Shown: piece after piece, positions 37,601 through 52,600 of the stretch
How the letters are laid out: each line of letters begins with the position of its first letter
How positions within the stretch are numbered: position 1 is the first letter of the stretch
Assembly (NCBI RefSeq): GCF_021462225.1
Contig: NC_061801.1
Span: 7,498,125 to 7,562,124, forward strand
DNA: 64,000 nucleotides
Reading direction: 5' to 3'
Origin: Girardinichthys multiradiatus
Taxonomy: Eukaryota > Chordata > Actinopteri > Cyprinodontiformes > Goodeidae
Position numbers and translations under genes: made by a program
Notes under the pieces: generated by a model
The model's database searches: none
Told to the model about the DNA's origin: nothing
Seen by the model: only the letters and a program-made list of their open reading frames with translations

Positions 37601-40600
37601 GGACACCCCAGAGCTGCAAATGGCCTGTAATGTTTAGAACTCTTGTTAATCTGTAAACTGTCTAAAATGGCTGTTGCATTTAATCGAAGTTGTAAAAAAA
37701 TATTTTCAAATTTAATTTTTTTTTTCCAGAGTTAGTATTTCTTACAGTTCTCCTTCCACCAAACTTTTTTCACAGTTGCTGAGTTAATTCTGCTAAGTGT
37801 TCTTGGTAGAAATCTGAAACTCAGTGGTTAACTTGAATGAATTTTAGAAATAAGGAAGGATTGCAACGAGAAACTCACAGTCTTCATCACTGGCATCTAG
37901 TTCCTCAATCAGAGTGCACTCGATCAGGGACAGTGTTCCTCCCTGCTGTTAAGATAAGAAAACAAGATTAAGTATGTCTTGTTTGCTTTTAAATGGTCAG
38001 TATAGTATAGAGTAAAAACAGATATGTACCAAAGCTCTTCCTGTTTTCCTCTACACTGACAAGTGACAACACTCTGGATCTTTTTTCTGCCACCTCCTCA
38101 AAGGAATCTAAGCCTTACTGAAGAAAGCTTTTAGACACTAATCCAGACACAAAGAAAACACTGGGTGCCTTCTTGTTTTTTTTGTCTTATTACACCAGAA
38201 TTAATATTTTGTGTGATAACGATAAGGACATTTTTCTGATATATTTGTACTTCTAAGGTCAGAAGATATATGACCATAATTAGAATATTTTGGGATAAAT
38301 CCTGAACAGATTCAAGCTGGCAAAAACTGTACCGACAAAATGTCTGACTAGCAGGAGGGATCACATGCTTTCATTCTGAAAAGAATTTGAAACTTCAAGT
38401 CCTTACATATAAAGCTCTTCATGATTGAGCCCAATATGACAGAACAACCACAGGGTTTATACATTTTTCCTACTGCTCTGAATTTCTGTGTTTGCATGTC
38501 CTTATTTACTTAGAAAGGACTTTGTTTCCCTCTAAGACTTGGAGCTTTTTCATGTTGAGTGTAGAGCAGGTTATCTAGCCTCTTTTATTTTTCACCTTTC
38601 AGTATTTATTCCACATGTCCTACAATACCTGCCTCTTTCTGCTTCCTTGCAAAGACCTGTATGCAGTCCACAAGAACTTAGAAATTTGTTTTCTTTCTCA
38701 AGTCTGCGACAAAAGTATGACATCAGTGTTTCCCTGCAGCTCTGGTTTAGGAGTTTTCACAGCTTGGAGTTTAAACATCATTTTTTACTCATGTGCTGTT
38801 CAACAACTACTGTATGACGTAGGCAAGTTTAATGCAGAAAAGCAAACAGTGGTGAATGTTCCTACAACTTACTAGTCTACCAAAATTATTCCAAGAGTGC
38901 ATTCAAGATCCATCCAGGTGGTCAAAAGAATACCAAGAACTTAAACAGAAGAAACCACAAAGGCCCATCTTCCAAAACATATTGATGTTCTCCAAGACTT
39001 TTGGGAAATTATTCTGTAGACTGAAAAAAGTAGAACTTTTTGGAAAGTACATGTGGTGTACAATTAACAAAGCACTGTGGGAATGTGATGGTCTTGGCCT
39101 GTTTAGCTTCCTAAGGACTTGGACCACTTATGGCAATTGATGGAACCATGAATACTACTCTCTAGCAACAAATTAGTTTATGAGCTTAAACTCAGGTGCA
39201 CCTAGTCTATTCAGCAGGCCAATGATCTGGAGAACATCAACAAATCTGCCTCTGAATGTCTCAAAATAAAACTGTATCATAAGCTGTGCAAATCACTTTG
39301 ATTTAAAAGATCAGTTTTTTCTCCCTTTACAATGATGTTCACTGTGAAAGAATAACAGTATATCCTGCTGCAGCTTCCTGACTGTATACATGTTGAGACC
39401 TTCTCTGTGCACTATACACTCAGACAGCATTTGGTGTAGGAAAGAGATGTGCATACTGGAGGAAAAACACTTTTCTTTACATTTTCGGAATTTCTGCGAA
39501 CACGCATGATTAACTGGAAACAATGAAACATGTAACAAGCGAAATTATCAACAAGTCATGTAAAAAGACAATGTGAACAGAGTGAAAGTGATTTGTATGT
39601 ATTTGTCATCTGTACAATTAAGATGTGAGTTTAATTAAGATTGTAGCAGGATGTTCTGAGTCAGATATACTGTATCTTTAAAAAACAAATTATTAAGCTG
39701 ACATTTCTTTACAGAGGTACCAGTGTTACAGCAGCATATCAATGCCATCCATCCATCCATCCATCTATCCTTCCTTCCTTCCATCCTTCCTTCCTTCCGC
39801 TTATCCTAGAATGGGTTCTGAGGTAAGAAGTCCAGGAGAGAAATCCAGACATCCCAATTCCCGGTGACACCGTCCAGCTCATTATGTGAGATTTGAAGGT
39901 GTTTCAGGATCTCCATTAACTTGCTGAACTTAAACAAAATCAGATTGTAAATAGGGGAGGTTTACCTTCAACAGGTGAAGCTTCCCTCCAGAGGTTCGTG
40001 TACAGATGAGGAAGTGTTTGGTAAACAGAAAACACTGCCTCTCTCCTTCCTTTCTCAGTGAGAGGGAGCCCAGGCGTACCTTACTGAGCATGCCCCGTTC
40101 ACTGTTGGATGGTAGCTGGATGAGAGAACCTGTTCATAGAAGAGTTAAGTAATGAAAGAGTGTAGGAATGACTGAAAGAAACCTAAGAAAACAAGAAGGT
40201 TACCTTGTCTGACGAAGGTCTGACTTGTGTCTAACAAGATGTCGCAGCCTTCAACGATCATCCTTTCAATGGCCAGATTCTTCCTGATGTTCTCAGTGTC
40301 GCTCACCTCATCATGCATCATCCTGAAAAAGCCAGCAGGCATCAGTGAGTGTGTCCCTGAAACAACTTAATGAAGATCTCAGTGATCCAGATGAAACTCC
40401 ATTATTATTAGAATAGAATGTGTCAGAAAATGTGTGTTGTAATTCTGTTTCTGCCATTTACATTAAATTAGTCATTTGCATGCTGATGTCATGTAATATT
40501 TTGTATTTCAAACCCATAAAAGTATTAGTCGGAATCCATGTTCCTCCTTTCTGTGTAGTTAAGGATCTGTGGCTCAGTTAACCAAAAATAGGTTTCTGAA

Positions 40601-43600
40601 TAAGAACCAACATGTAAACTACGTACCTGGATGTGTTCTTGTGCTTTTATTAGTTACATGCGGCATAATGATATTCAAGTCTGGTGTCCACAGTAGTTTA
40701 AAAGGCTCTAAAACTGTGTTGCTGTATCTAACTAACATTTAAATAATGTTGTGCATCATTCTCATGAGATCTTTATTTTCACTCAGCCCGGTCCACTCAT
40801 TCTGACGATGCCACGCTTACTTTGACAACTCTTCCAGTTTGGATTTAGCAAACTCCAAACTCTTACGCTCCACATGCTCATGAGGCGTGTGCGCCAGCAG
40901 CTCGTGGAGGGTGATGATGTATCGAGGAATCTAAAGTTTTAAAAATATGTAAAAAGACAAACAAAAAAAAAGAATTCATTAAGACCTATATAAATGTAGG
41001 ATTAGAAAGACAGCTGGATCTAAACATAACATTTATGAAAATTTTGAACTTAATTAAAAAAAATCCAGACATTTTTAAATCAGCAATTGTCTTGAAAGAG
41101 CATTTTCAAATGTGTTGAAAAGCAGCGTTTTAGTACTTTGTGACTCATGAATACTTTAAACTTAAGACACTCTACTGAGAACTCTTCTGCCTTTTCAGTG
41201 ATTTATTGAGCTATACATTCCTGCATGCTCCAAGTGTTTTTGTTTTTCTGTCTAAATAGCTCGTAATGTTTTCTTAAGTCAAAGTAGAAAATGTCTGAAT
41301 TTAAAAAATAAAAGGCTGCAGTAACCCAGTTGCATTCGTTTGCAAAGCCTTAAACTAAAACTTTGTTGAAGCATCTTTTGAATTTCTCACCTGCCATCAG
41401 TTCTAGTGAATTAGAATACGGTAACCTGAAATAATGTTCAGCTGTCCTAATAAGATTTTCCTAACATTTTCTCATTTGTATCCTTTAGCCAAAAAAACTT
41501 TACAAAGATGGCAGACAGGTCAAAATGATCTTTATGTACAAAAGTATCAGAATACATAAAAATACCACAGGTTTCTCTACACACCATGGCATTGTGAAAA
41601 CAGTGGTTCAAATTTGGAGAAAATAAGAGAAAAAGTAACGTTTTAAAAACTGGACATTTCTCCAAAGTGGATTGAAAAGACAAGAGAAGCTGGTGAGGGA
41701 GGCTTTGAAGAGGCCAACAGCAACACTGAGGAAGATTCATAAATTTTTGACAAGTGCCGGTTGTGTTCCACATGTTGCAGCAATCTCCTCTATTCTTTGT
41801 TTATCTGGATGTACAAGAAAAGGCTTCTGTCTTGCACCCTTAATTTTGGGGAGTAAAAAACAAGCCTTTTCTTTCAAAGAAAACATTCAGGTCTTGGAAA
41901 CATCTTCTAAAATGTTTTATAGTTTGACAAAAGCAAACGTGAACTTTTAGGCCACAATTGCAATAAACAAGCTTGGTAAAGAATAACAACATGGAGAATC
42001 ACCAAGAGAACACCATCCACATAGTGAAACACAGTGGTGCTGGTATCATGCCATGGGGTTATTTTACTTCTGTTAGAACTTTTTTTTTCTTTCCAAAATT
42101 GATGGAATTATGAACAAATACCAACCAGCTTTGACTGAAAACCACCAGGTATTTGCTGAAAAGTAAAGGATGAAGAGAGATTTCATTTTTAGCATCACTG
42201 TTAGTCCAAGCATACACCCATATCAACAAAACATAGCCTCACCTAAAGATAATCAGTTTTGGAATGACCTAACCAGAGACCAGAACTACAGTCTGTGTGG
42301 TCAACTGAAGAGGTTTGTGAACAAGAGATCTTCTCACAGTCTGATAGATTTGGAGATGTTTTATAATGTAAAGAGGTCAAACATTTCCAAGTCAAAATGC
42401 TGACAGACTTATTCCAAAGAAGACTGAATGCTGCAACCAAATACAAAGGGGAATTATTAGTTTAAGGCTGTGCAAATTTATGCAACCGTGTTCTTGCAAC
42501 TTTTTAATTTTTTATATTTTTCCACATATTTCTTTTCAATGAAATACATGTCATATTAGGCTGGAAGCATTTTTTCAAATATTTATCATAATTGAACTCA
42601 AATAAAATGCATTTTTATTTGTGTCTGTTAGTTCAGTGGGAACACTTTTATATCCACCACATTCAAAACACCAAATAAGTAAAACAACATCCTAGAGTTT
42701 TAGAAAAGTGAATGTACTTTGTTTAAAATAAGTTTAACTGAAAAATACATAAACATTACAAGTATGAATCCAAAGCTATTTCTGACTCAATATTTGGAAG
42801 CATTATGATACATTTAAAAATATGAGATTCCAAAACACTCCTGCTCAACAATATTAGGCAGGGTAGAACTTAATATTATGAAATCCTACAGTATAAATGT
42901 TTAATATTTGTCTAATTAGTGTTTGGTACCTGGAACATGGGATATGTGAGGAATGTTTCCAGCATGCGGCCCTCGCAGCCAGCATTGGATTCATACTGTT
43001 TCAGCAACTTGTCAAAGTCTCTGTTCTGCTTGCAGTTCGCCAGAACTTGCAGGCTGTACTGATGGTTCCGCACAAACTCCTGGTAAATGTTCAGCATGGG
43101 CAGCAGGATGTCGAAGAGGTCCGCTATGAGGAAAACACACAAACATCTTACATACTGACCATGACATATCAAGAACTACAGAAAACTATAGTTTCTACAT
43201 GACACAACATTACAGGTAATAAATGTATGTTTGTGATGTGGTTAGATAGCAGTGAATGTACAGGGGTTGGACAATGAAACTGAAACACCTGGTTTTAGAC
43301 CACAATAATTTATTAGTATGGTGTAGGGCCTCCTTTTGCGGCCAAACGTTTCCTGACTCACTCCTCCAAAACACCCCAAAGTGGCTCAATAATATTTAGA
43401 TCTGGTGATTGTGCAGGCCATGGGAGATGTTCAACTTCACTTTCATGTTCATCAAACCAATCTTTCACCAGTCTTGCTGTGTGTATTGGTGCATTGTCAT
43501 CCTGATACACGGCACCGCCTTCAGGATACAATGTTTGAACCATTGGATGCACATGGTCCTCAAGAATGGTTCGGTAGTCCTTGGCAGTGACGCGCCCATC

Positions 43601-46600
43601 TAGCACAAGTATTGGGCCAAGGGAATGCCATGATATGGCAGCCCAAACCATCACTGATCCACCCCCATGCTTCACTCTGGGCATGCAACAGTCTGGGTGG
43701 TACGCTTCTTTGGGGCTTCTCCACACCGTAACTCTCCCGGATGTGGGGAAAACAGTAAAGATGGACTCATCAGAGAACAATACATGTTTCACATTGTCCA
43801 CAGCCCAAGATTTGCATTCCTTGCACCATTGAAACCGACGTTTGGCATTGGCTTGAGTGACCAAAGGTTTGGCTATAACAGCCCGGCCGTGTATATTGAC
43901 CCTGTGGAGCTCCCGACGGACAGTTCTGGTGGAAAAAGGAGAGTTGAGGTGCACATTTAATTCTGCCGTGATTTGGGCAGCCGTGGTTTTATGTTTTTTT
44001 GGATACAATCCGGGTTAGCATCCGAACATCCCTTTCAGACAGCTTCCTCTTGCGTCCACAGTTAATCCTGTTGGATGTGGTTCGTCCTTCTTGGTGGTAT
44101 GCTGACATTACCCTGGATACTGTGGCTCTTGATACATCACAAAGACTTGCTGTCTTGGTCACAGATGCGCCAGCAAGACGTGCACCAACAATTTGTCCTC
44201 TTTTGAACTCTGGTATGTCACCCATAATGTTGTGTGCATTTCAATATTTTGAGCAAAACTGTGCTCTTACCCTGCTAATTGAACCTTCACACTCTGCTCT
44301 TACTGGTGCAATGTGCAATCAATGAAGACTGGCTACCAGGCTGGTCCAATTTAGCCATGAAACCTCCCACACTAAAATGACAGGTGTTTCTTTACAGTAT
44401 GTAACTGTAAAGAACCACTAATTTATAATTTAATGATTTGTTTGCAAATTACGTTCCTGGAATGAATGATTATCTGTTCAGTGACTGAAGAGTGAAACTA
44501 GAGTATGAAAATAATAAACATAAATCCCACTTGTAAACTAAGGCAGAATGATACTACATCAAAGTTTGACAATACTCTATATTTCTTTTTACTACAGGAA
44601 TATCACTAAAAAAGATGCAGATTACATTTTCTTCATACTAGGAACTGTTGTCTGAAAGCTAGTACAGTATATAATCTTGGTTTTCATGGTAATGTGATGT
44701 TTACTTATTGTTAAGTAAGGGGCAAAGCAAGAATATATCTCCAAGGTCTACCATACTCACCTAGAACCAATGTTGGCCAGTTGGCGATGCGAGCCTTCAG
44801 CCCTTGGTGGAAGATCTCATGCAGAAACATGATGGTCTCACTGCACATAGAGAACTAATCTGAGGATTGTGTTGCAGTTTAAGAGTTGTACCCGACAAAA
44901 GACAATCCATGTTTTATCATACATATACAGTATTTCATAATCCACAAGCATGTCTATTTATATGTTTCACTGCTTACAAACTAAAAAAGGGGAGGGGATA
45001 GTGTAAAGATGGTATTTATACTATTAAATGGATTTTTAATATTTGAATTTAAGACTCACGGTGGATTCATGTTTTAATATGAGGAGAAGTGAGTGAAAAG
45101 TTGTATGGAAGCTCAAACGTAAGAATATAGAGATGCACAGAGAAATCAACTGGAGACTGCAATCAGCCAAGTTTCAGTCTAGACGACCTCTGAACAGTGA
45201 CCAGCAGGTTAGAAACTTACCACCATACACTATCTAACAACAGCACTCTTTGGTGTGAAAAATGTTTCAGTATCAGTGAGGTCTTACCACAAATTTAAAA
45301 GTCAGCTGTATTTTCTATGGTGGCTGTTCATTTAGGTTGACCTAACATAGGACCAGGATTTTGCAGATGCTGGCTATTGTGTATCTTTATACTCTTGCAG
45401 CTTTGTTGTTTTGGTTATGAAAAGAAGCCGTTTGCCACAGGAAGTCAATTTGTTCGTGATGTTTTGCAGAATTGGTAAATGAACCGACTGACCCAGAGAG
45501 GACTTTAGCAGATAACAGAAAGGCTGAATGAGAGTCGAGCAAAATGGCTCTGATTTATTCTTCTGAGATTTCATCCTGGAGCTGGGAATGGGGAAAGGCT
45601 TTTGAAAAGGTAAGGGTTCATAATCTCAATGAAGTACCCACAAAGACAGCTGTTTACACTCAGTAATGCTAGCTGTGCTAATCACTAATATATGTGAACT
45701 CTGTAATCAACTTATACTTATTTAAAATGAGTAAAATCTTGTTTTATAGTGAAACTTTTCACACACATGGAACGACAACACTTCTGCTAGCAAAATACAT
45801 AATTTAGAACTGCTCACAGCAGGAAGACCATAAACATTTTATTTATCTAACCTGAACTGACTAAAACTTGCAGTTCAAAGCTTCTCAAAACACAGATTTT
45901 TGATTAGTGCATCTCTGAAAGAATGAGATATTTTGGTGCAGGTATGAATCATTTGATCATCTCTGTGGAACAGCACAGCAGCCATCAAAGCACAAGTGCC
46001 CAAACTGCGAGTCAAAATGATCCTCGGTGGGAAAATTCAGTAGGAAATTACAACAAGGAAAGTCAGAAACATCTCCTCCCACTTCAATGGCTGTTATTAC
46101 TGCTATGACCCATCAGGGAAATATCATACTAACAATGTTATCAAATTCAACTGCAGAAAAAAAGTGGACTCACAGATCATTGTATTCAGTATGTTAGCAT
46201 GTTGCCATGCCTGGTTTGAAGAAGAACACCCATCAGATGCAAATCCTACCGACCAATTACGGAAACATCTGTATGCAACTGTTGAACCATCATTACATTG
46301 CATTACAATTATTACAATTAGTCGCTTGTCAGCCGTCTCAGGCTTAAATCTGCAAGGTACGGGGTGAGGTGCATTGCGATGCAGCGCGTGACCCATATAC
46401 AGAGGCCTCAGCCCCAATCCCAGAGACCTATGCTGCATGTCTTCTTCCTCTCCCCAACTGACTTCCTGTCTGTCTACTGCCATAAAATAAAAAAAACATA
46501 CTGTAACGCACCTATGACGGATTTGTCGCATGATGAGAAAATGTTGGAGTAGTAATAAATCCTAAAGTATGAGGATATGATATCAATCACTTCATTTCCA

Positions 46601-49600
46601 CTTACAGAGGTTGGACAATGAAACTGAAACACCTGGTTTTAGACCACAATAATTTATTAGTATGGTATAGGGCCTCCTTTTGCGGCCAATACAGCGTCAA
46701 TTCGTCTTGGGAATGACATATACAAGTCCTGCACAGTGGTCAGAGGGATTTTAAGCCATTCTTCTTGCAGGATAGGGGCCAGGTCACTACGTGATACTGG
46801 TGGAGGAAAATGTTTCCTGACTCGCTCCTCCAAAACACCACAAAGTGGCTCAATAATATTTAGATCTGGTGACTGTGCAGGCCATGGGAGATGTTCAACT
46901 TCACTTTCATGTTCATCAAACCAATCTTTCACCAGTCTTGCTGTGTGTATTGGTGCATTGTCTTCCTGATACACGGCACCGCCTTCAGGATACAATGTTT
47001 GAACCATTGGATGCACATGGTCCTCAAGAATGGTTCGGTAGTCCTTGGCAGTGACGCGCCCATCTAGCACAAGTATTGGGCCAAGGGAATGCCATGATAT
47101 GGCAACCCAAACCATCACTGATCCACCCCCATGCTTCACTCTGGGCATGCAACAGTCTGGGTGGTACGCTTCTTTGGGGCTTCTCCACACCGTAACTCTC
47201 CAAGATGTGAGCAAAACAGTAAAGGTGGACTCATCAGAGAACAACACATGTTTCACATTGTCCACAGCCCAAGATTTGCGCTCCTTGCACCATTGAAACC
47301 GACGTTTGGCATTGGCATGAGTGACCAAAGGTTTGGCTATAGCAGCCCGGCCGTGTATATTGACCCTGTGGAGCTCCCGACGGACAGTTCTGGTGGAAAC
47401 AGAAGAGTTGAGGTGCACATTTAATTCTGCCGTGATTTGGGCAGCCGTGGTTTTATGTTTTTTGGATACAATCCGGGTTAGCACCCAAACATCCCTTTCA
47501 GACAGCTTCCTCTTGCGTCCACAGTTAATCCTGTTGGATGTGGTTCATCCTTCTTGGTGGTATGCTGACATTACCCTGGATACCGTGGCTCTTGATACAT
47601 CACAAAGACCTGCTGTCTTGGTCACAGATGCGCCAGCAAGACGTGCACCAACAATTTGTCCTCTTTTGAACTCTGGTATGTCACCCATAATGTTGTGTGC
47701 ATTTCAATATTTTGAGCAAAACTGTGCTCTTACCCTGCTAATTGAACCATGTGCAATCAATCAAGACTGGCTACCAGGCTGGCCCAATTTAGCCATGAAA
47801 CCTCCCACACTAAAATGACAGGTGTTTCAGTTTAATTGTCCAACCCCTGTACTTTACAGCAGAAGTGTGTGAAGAGTTTGATCACCAAAATCAAACTGTA
47901 TTGAGTAATTCTATGATGTTAACTTCCAAGTGATATTTCATCATAGCCAAAAACCAATAGATAATTGTGGAGAAACTTCTTGTTTAGCCTAAGAACACAG
48001 ACAAAAAGTAGTCTACATTTATTTTTCGATTGATTGTTTTTGTCAAATTCTTCTCAGTTTCAGAGTCTTTTTCTCCAATTCCTTTTATAATCCCTCATAC
48101 ATTTAGTTTACATCTCAAAATCTTGACATTTTGCTTTGCTCTGTTTTGTGTTATTTGCCATATTATAAATCTCGGCAAAGGCCCAGTATGGGGTTCCTCA
48201 AGGCTCCAATCTGGCACCAATTTTCTTCAATATTGATATGGTCATTTAAGCTATGAATATCATATATTTTAACCATGCCAACACTGTTGACAAACAGCTA
48301 CACTCAGTGGCTGTTTTATTAGTTACACCATGCTACTACTGAGTTGGACCCACTTTTGCTTTCAAAACTGCCTTAATTCTTTCAGAAACATTCCTCAGAG
48401 ATTTTGGTCCATCTTTTAATTGTAGCATCTCAGCTGCATATGTCTCTTGTTCTACCACAATTTAAAGGTTTTCTATTGGGTTGAGATCTGATAAATGTGG
48501 AGGGCACTGGAATCAAGAGGATCCATTGCCATGGTTAAGAAACCAATTTGAGAAGTTTGAGCTTTGTAAAATATTTTTCCTCATAGCATAATTGTCTAAG
48601 TCTTTAACCAGAGGCTAAGCATATGTTGCATTATCCTGCTGGAAGGAGCCATCAGAATATAAGGACATCATGAGGGGATGGACATGGTCAGCAACAGTAC
48701 AAGGGTAGGCCGTGAAGTTTAAATGATACTCAATTGGTACTCAGGGGCTCAAAATTGGGGCAAAAAATATGCCCCAATAATCTAGCGGTGTTCAAATTCA
48801 CCTAATTTATCTTTCTCAATTTTAGGTCCAGCTTTATTCGCACAGTATATGTTGCCTTTGGGGTCAATTTTCTCATGTTATAATCTTTTGTTCGACTGTT
48901 TCGCTGATGACTTACAGATTTATCTGCTCTTAAAAACAGGAAAAGTCTCATTTCAGCTTTTATTTTCCTGCCTTAAAGACTCTTTTTTAATTAAGAAAAA
49001 ACAAAACATAGATTGTCAGTTTTGGGAACTCTATTAGATGGACCCCCTATCCTCTTATTTCAAAGCTAATGTGAAAAACCTTGATGGTTCCCTTAAACTA
49101 TGTAGACAGGTGAGTAAAGTCGTCTAATCCAGCTTCTTCCATCTGAGACCGTTAGCCAAGGTAAAGCCATACCTTCCAGCTGATGTCTTTAAGCATGTCA
49201 TTCATATGTTTGTTACCTGCAGATTGGACTACTGCAACTCCATGTACTCTGGCTTGGACCAGTTCATCATCTCCAGTTGGTCCAAACGCTGCTATTTGTC
49301 TACTGACTGGTATGCATATTACCAGTGTTGGCATCCTTACACTGACTTCCTGCCATGACCTTTCATCTACATTCATTCATGGTCAGTTCAGGTAAGGTCA
49401 GTAGAACTTTCTTAATCCCTTAAAGAGTAATTTGTTGACAGCCAACCAGTCCATGTACAGTTTAGGAAGGGACAAACAGACAAAACCATGTAAACATACA
49501 ATAATTATAAAGTACTAGCAACAACTAAAACCAAGCCTGCAGCATCGTTGTGCTGAAAAAACACATTTACAATAAAAACAGCAATAAAAAACAGTAAATT

Positions 49601-52600
49601 GAATTAAGGAGCCGTTGCAGAGTTATTAAGAGCTAACATTCAAATGTCTAATAACAGATGGGAAAAAAGAATGTTTTTTGTCAAGGACATAGGATACCAC
49701 AGACCCAAAGGCATCTGAATAAAGCACAAAGACAAAACATGTCTTTCCTTTTGGTTAATGATGCATTTAGCCTTCATCTACATTCTGATGCTCTTTTTGA
49801 ACTTCAGCAAGTCATCTTCATCACTTCAAGTGGCCTGCATGCACTAAGTGTCCATAATGTGATAGGCTGACCCCATATTTGCGTTAAACATTTGAACTAG
49901 TGTACCTTATAAAGTGGCCAATGAGTGTGTGCTTCTGGTTAACCACATGACAGCAGGGACTTGTAGTCCCTGCGTGAGCATGTCCACAACATCACTGAAT
50001 GGAAGGTCCAGAATTCCATCCAACTTAATGTAGTAATAACAAGTTTCACTGTATTCAGTGCCAATAAACACAGGGTTAGCGATCAGCCCTCAACTAAAAC
50101 CAACAAATCCTAAAACTACATGGCATGTCAGAGAAAACTCTAGACTTAAGTTTTAACAGCTCAGGGATTCCTAACAAAACAATGCACAGAAAAAATTAAA
50201 AAGATAAACATTTTTAGTGTTTGTAATATTAAAGCAATAAATCAGTCAGCTTCAGCTCATCCAAAAAAACTGCTGCCAGAGTCCTGACCAACTAACAAAA
50301 AATGAATCCAATCACAGCAGTCCTGTCTCCATGTTAGTAAAAGGAGAGTTTTAAAAATGTTTCTCTTTCAGGTGCTGAATGGCCTTCGGTCTAAACACAT
50401 CCTAGAGTTACTGCCAGGTATGAATAATCTATCCATTGGGTCGTTTCCTCTAAAACATTTTGAAACACCTGTAGCATCAATGGGGCTGTATGAATAAACA
50501 TACCTTGTCTTGCTTAAATTTCAACATGTTCCATTGATTACACAGTTTGGGCTGCTCTAACACAGGCAAGAAAATAATCCATGAAGTAAATCTTTCCCCT
50601 TGTATGTGTCTTTACATGAAAACATCTTCTCTATTGTGACACAAACACGACTAAAGCAGGCAGCACTGGTTGTTTAAAGAGGATTTCAGTACAATAGCGT
50701 GCTCAGTAAGTAGAGTAAATGAGTTGAATAATAGCTTTACAATCTTGTCTCAATGCCTGCTTTTTTCCACACTAATCCTTGGAGTCTGGCCAAAAGCTCA
50801 TTACAGGCCATTGTCAGTCCGATATCAAGCATCACTAATAGACTGGGATTTACATACTAAACACACTTATTGTAGATGGTAGTCTGAATTTGCAGAGCTT
50901 TGCAAGAAATAACAGATAAAAAATGATCAGACTCCTTTGATCTTTTCACATTTTGTCAAGTTACAAGTACAAATTATAATGTATCATATTAGGATAGACC
51001 AATACCAGGTATAAGTGAAGTGGAAGGAAAAAACCAATAAAGATATGATTCCTTTGGGTATGTTTACCAGCGTTGAACATCTAGAGACATCTAGTGACAC
51101 TTGTTGGACAATTGAAAACATCAATATTCAAGTCTTGCTACAGACTGTTACACATGAATATGCTTTGATCTAAACCATTCAGTTGTAGTTCTGGCTGTAT
51201 GTTGAGTGTCCTGCAGAAAGGTGAACATCAGCCCCAGTCCGAAGTCATTTGCTGCCTCTAATGTGTTTTCTTCCAGGACTGACTTGTATTTAGCTTCATC
51301 CATCATTCTATCAACTCTGACCAGCGTATCTGTTCCTCCTGAAGAACATAATGTATCTTCAAAGCATTATGTTGCCACACATTTTAAAGTGGGGATGGTG
51401 TGTTCTGGGTGATGAGCAGTGTCATGTTTCCACCACATTTATTATTTTAGCATGCTGGCTAATAAGGAAACTGGTTCTACAGGATTTTATTTAGAGGTAT
51501 CTGTGTAAAGGGTTAAATATAAACCACACTTTTTCCACAGTTTTTAGATTTTTATTTGAAGAACAAAATTAAACCATTTCTCATTTTCTTTACTCTTTTT
51601 ACACTATTAGGTCTATCACATAAAATCCCTATAAAATGTATTGGAGCAACATGACAAAATATGTAGAAGTTCAGTGGGTGTGAATACTTTTGCAAGGCAT
51701 TGTATATGGTCGTCTAGCACACATCTCTCTTACACAGAGGAAGATGAGGATTTTTACCTATTGAGGAAGATGCTGCTGACGTCATCGTGGCTAATGGGAG
51801 GTTTCTTGGAGCTGGCCGCCATGCGGAGCGGCCTGAGGAAGCAGTTCACCAGAATGGAGAGCTGGTGGACGTACTCTGTCTCTGCTTCAACCATGTTAAA
51901 CACAATCTGGTTCCTCTTCCTCATGCTCTCTGCGTGAGGTGAGCAGATGTAGTCTTGGACGATGATCTTCCACTTCCTCCGGCATAGCCAACCACGCATA
52001 AAACTTTGCACCTGCATGGTCACACAACACCCTATGGGCCTCCTTTACTTTCCTTCCATTGCTTCTCTGCACATCGCAGTGTGATGACAATACTTTACCT
52101 TTTTAATCTTTTTGATATCTGGGTCCTCCTCTTCTTGGTTGTTCTGATAAGGCAGCATCCTCTCCTTGGCTTTGTTCAACACCACAATCTACCACAACAA
52201 CAGTATCGATGTGAATGCACTGGTACAAAGAATCAAATATTCATGAAACCACTTTGGACAAAAATAAACATCTAGATAGGGAAGTAATGGGTCTTGGAAT
52301 CACTGGAGCCCTGCTGTGCTTTAATGTCTTCTCATCAAGCCTGGGGCATTTGCATGCTTTGATCTAAATGTGCTCCATCTGAGGGTGCATCTTAGTGTCT
52401 GTGTACATTCATGGGTGTGTGCAGCATGTGTATTTAAGTATGCATGCACACGCAGATGTGGATGCACTCATGCATACCTCAGCTTTGAGCCTCTCAATCT
52501 CTGTGTCCTGGTCCTCTAGCTGAGTGCGAAGCTGATTGGCTGCGATCTTTTCCGTCTCCAGGATCTGGACCAGGTGGATGTACTTCTGCATCAGGATCTC

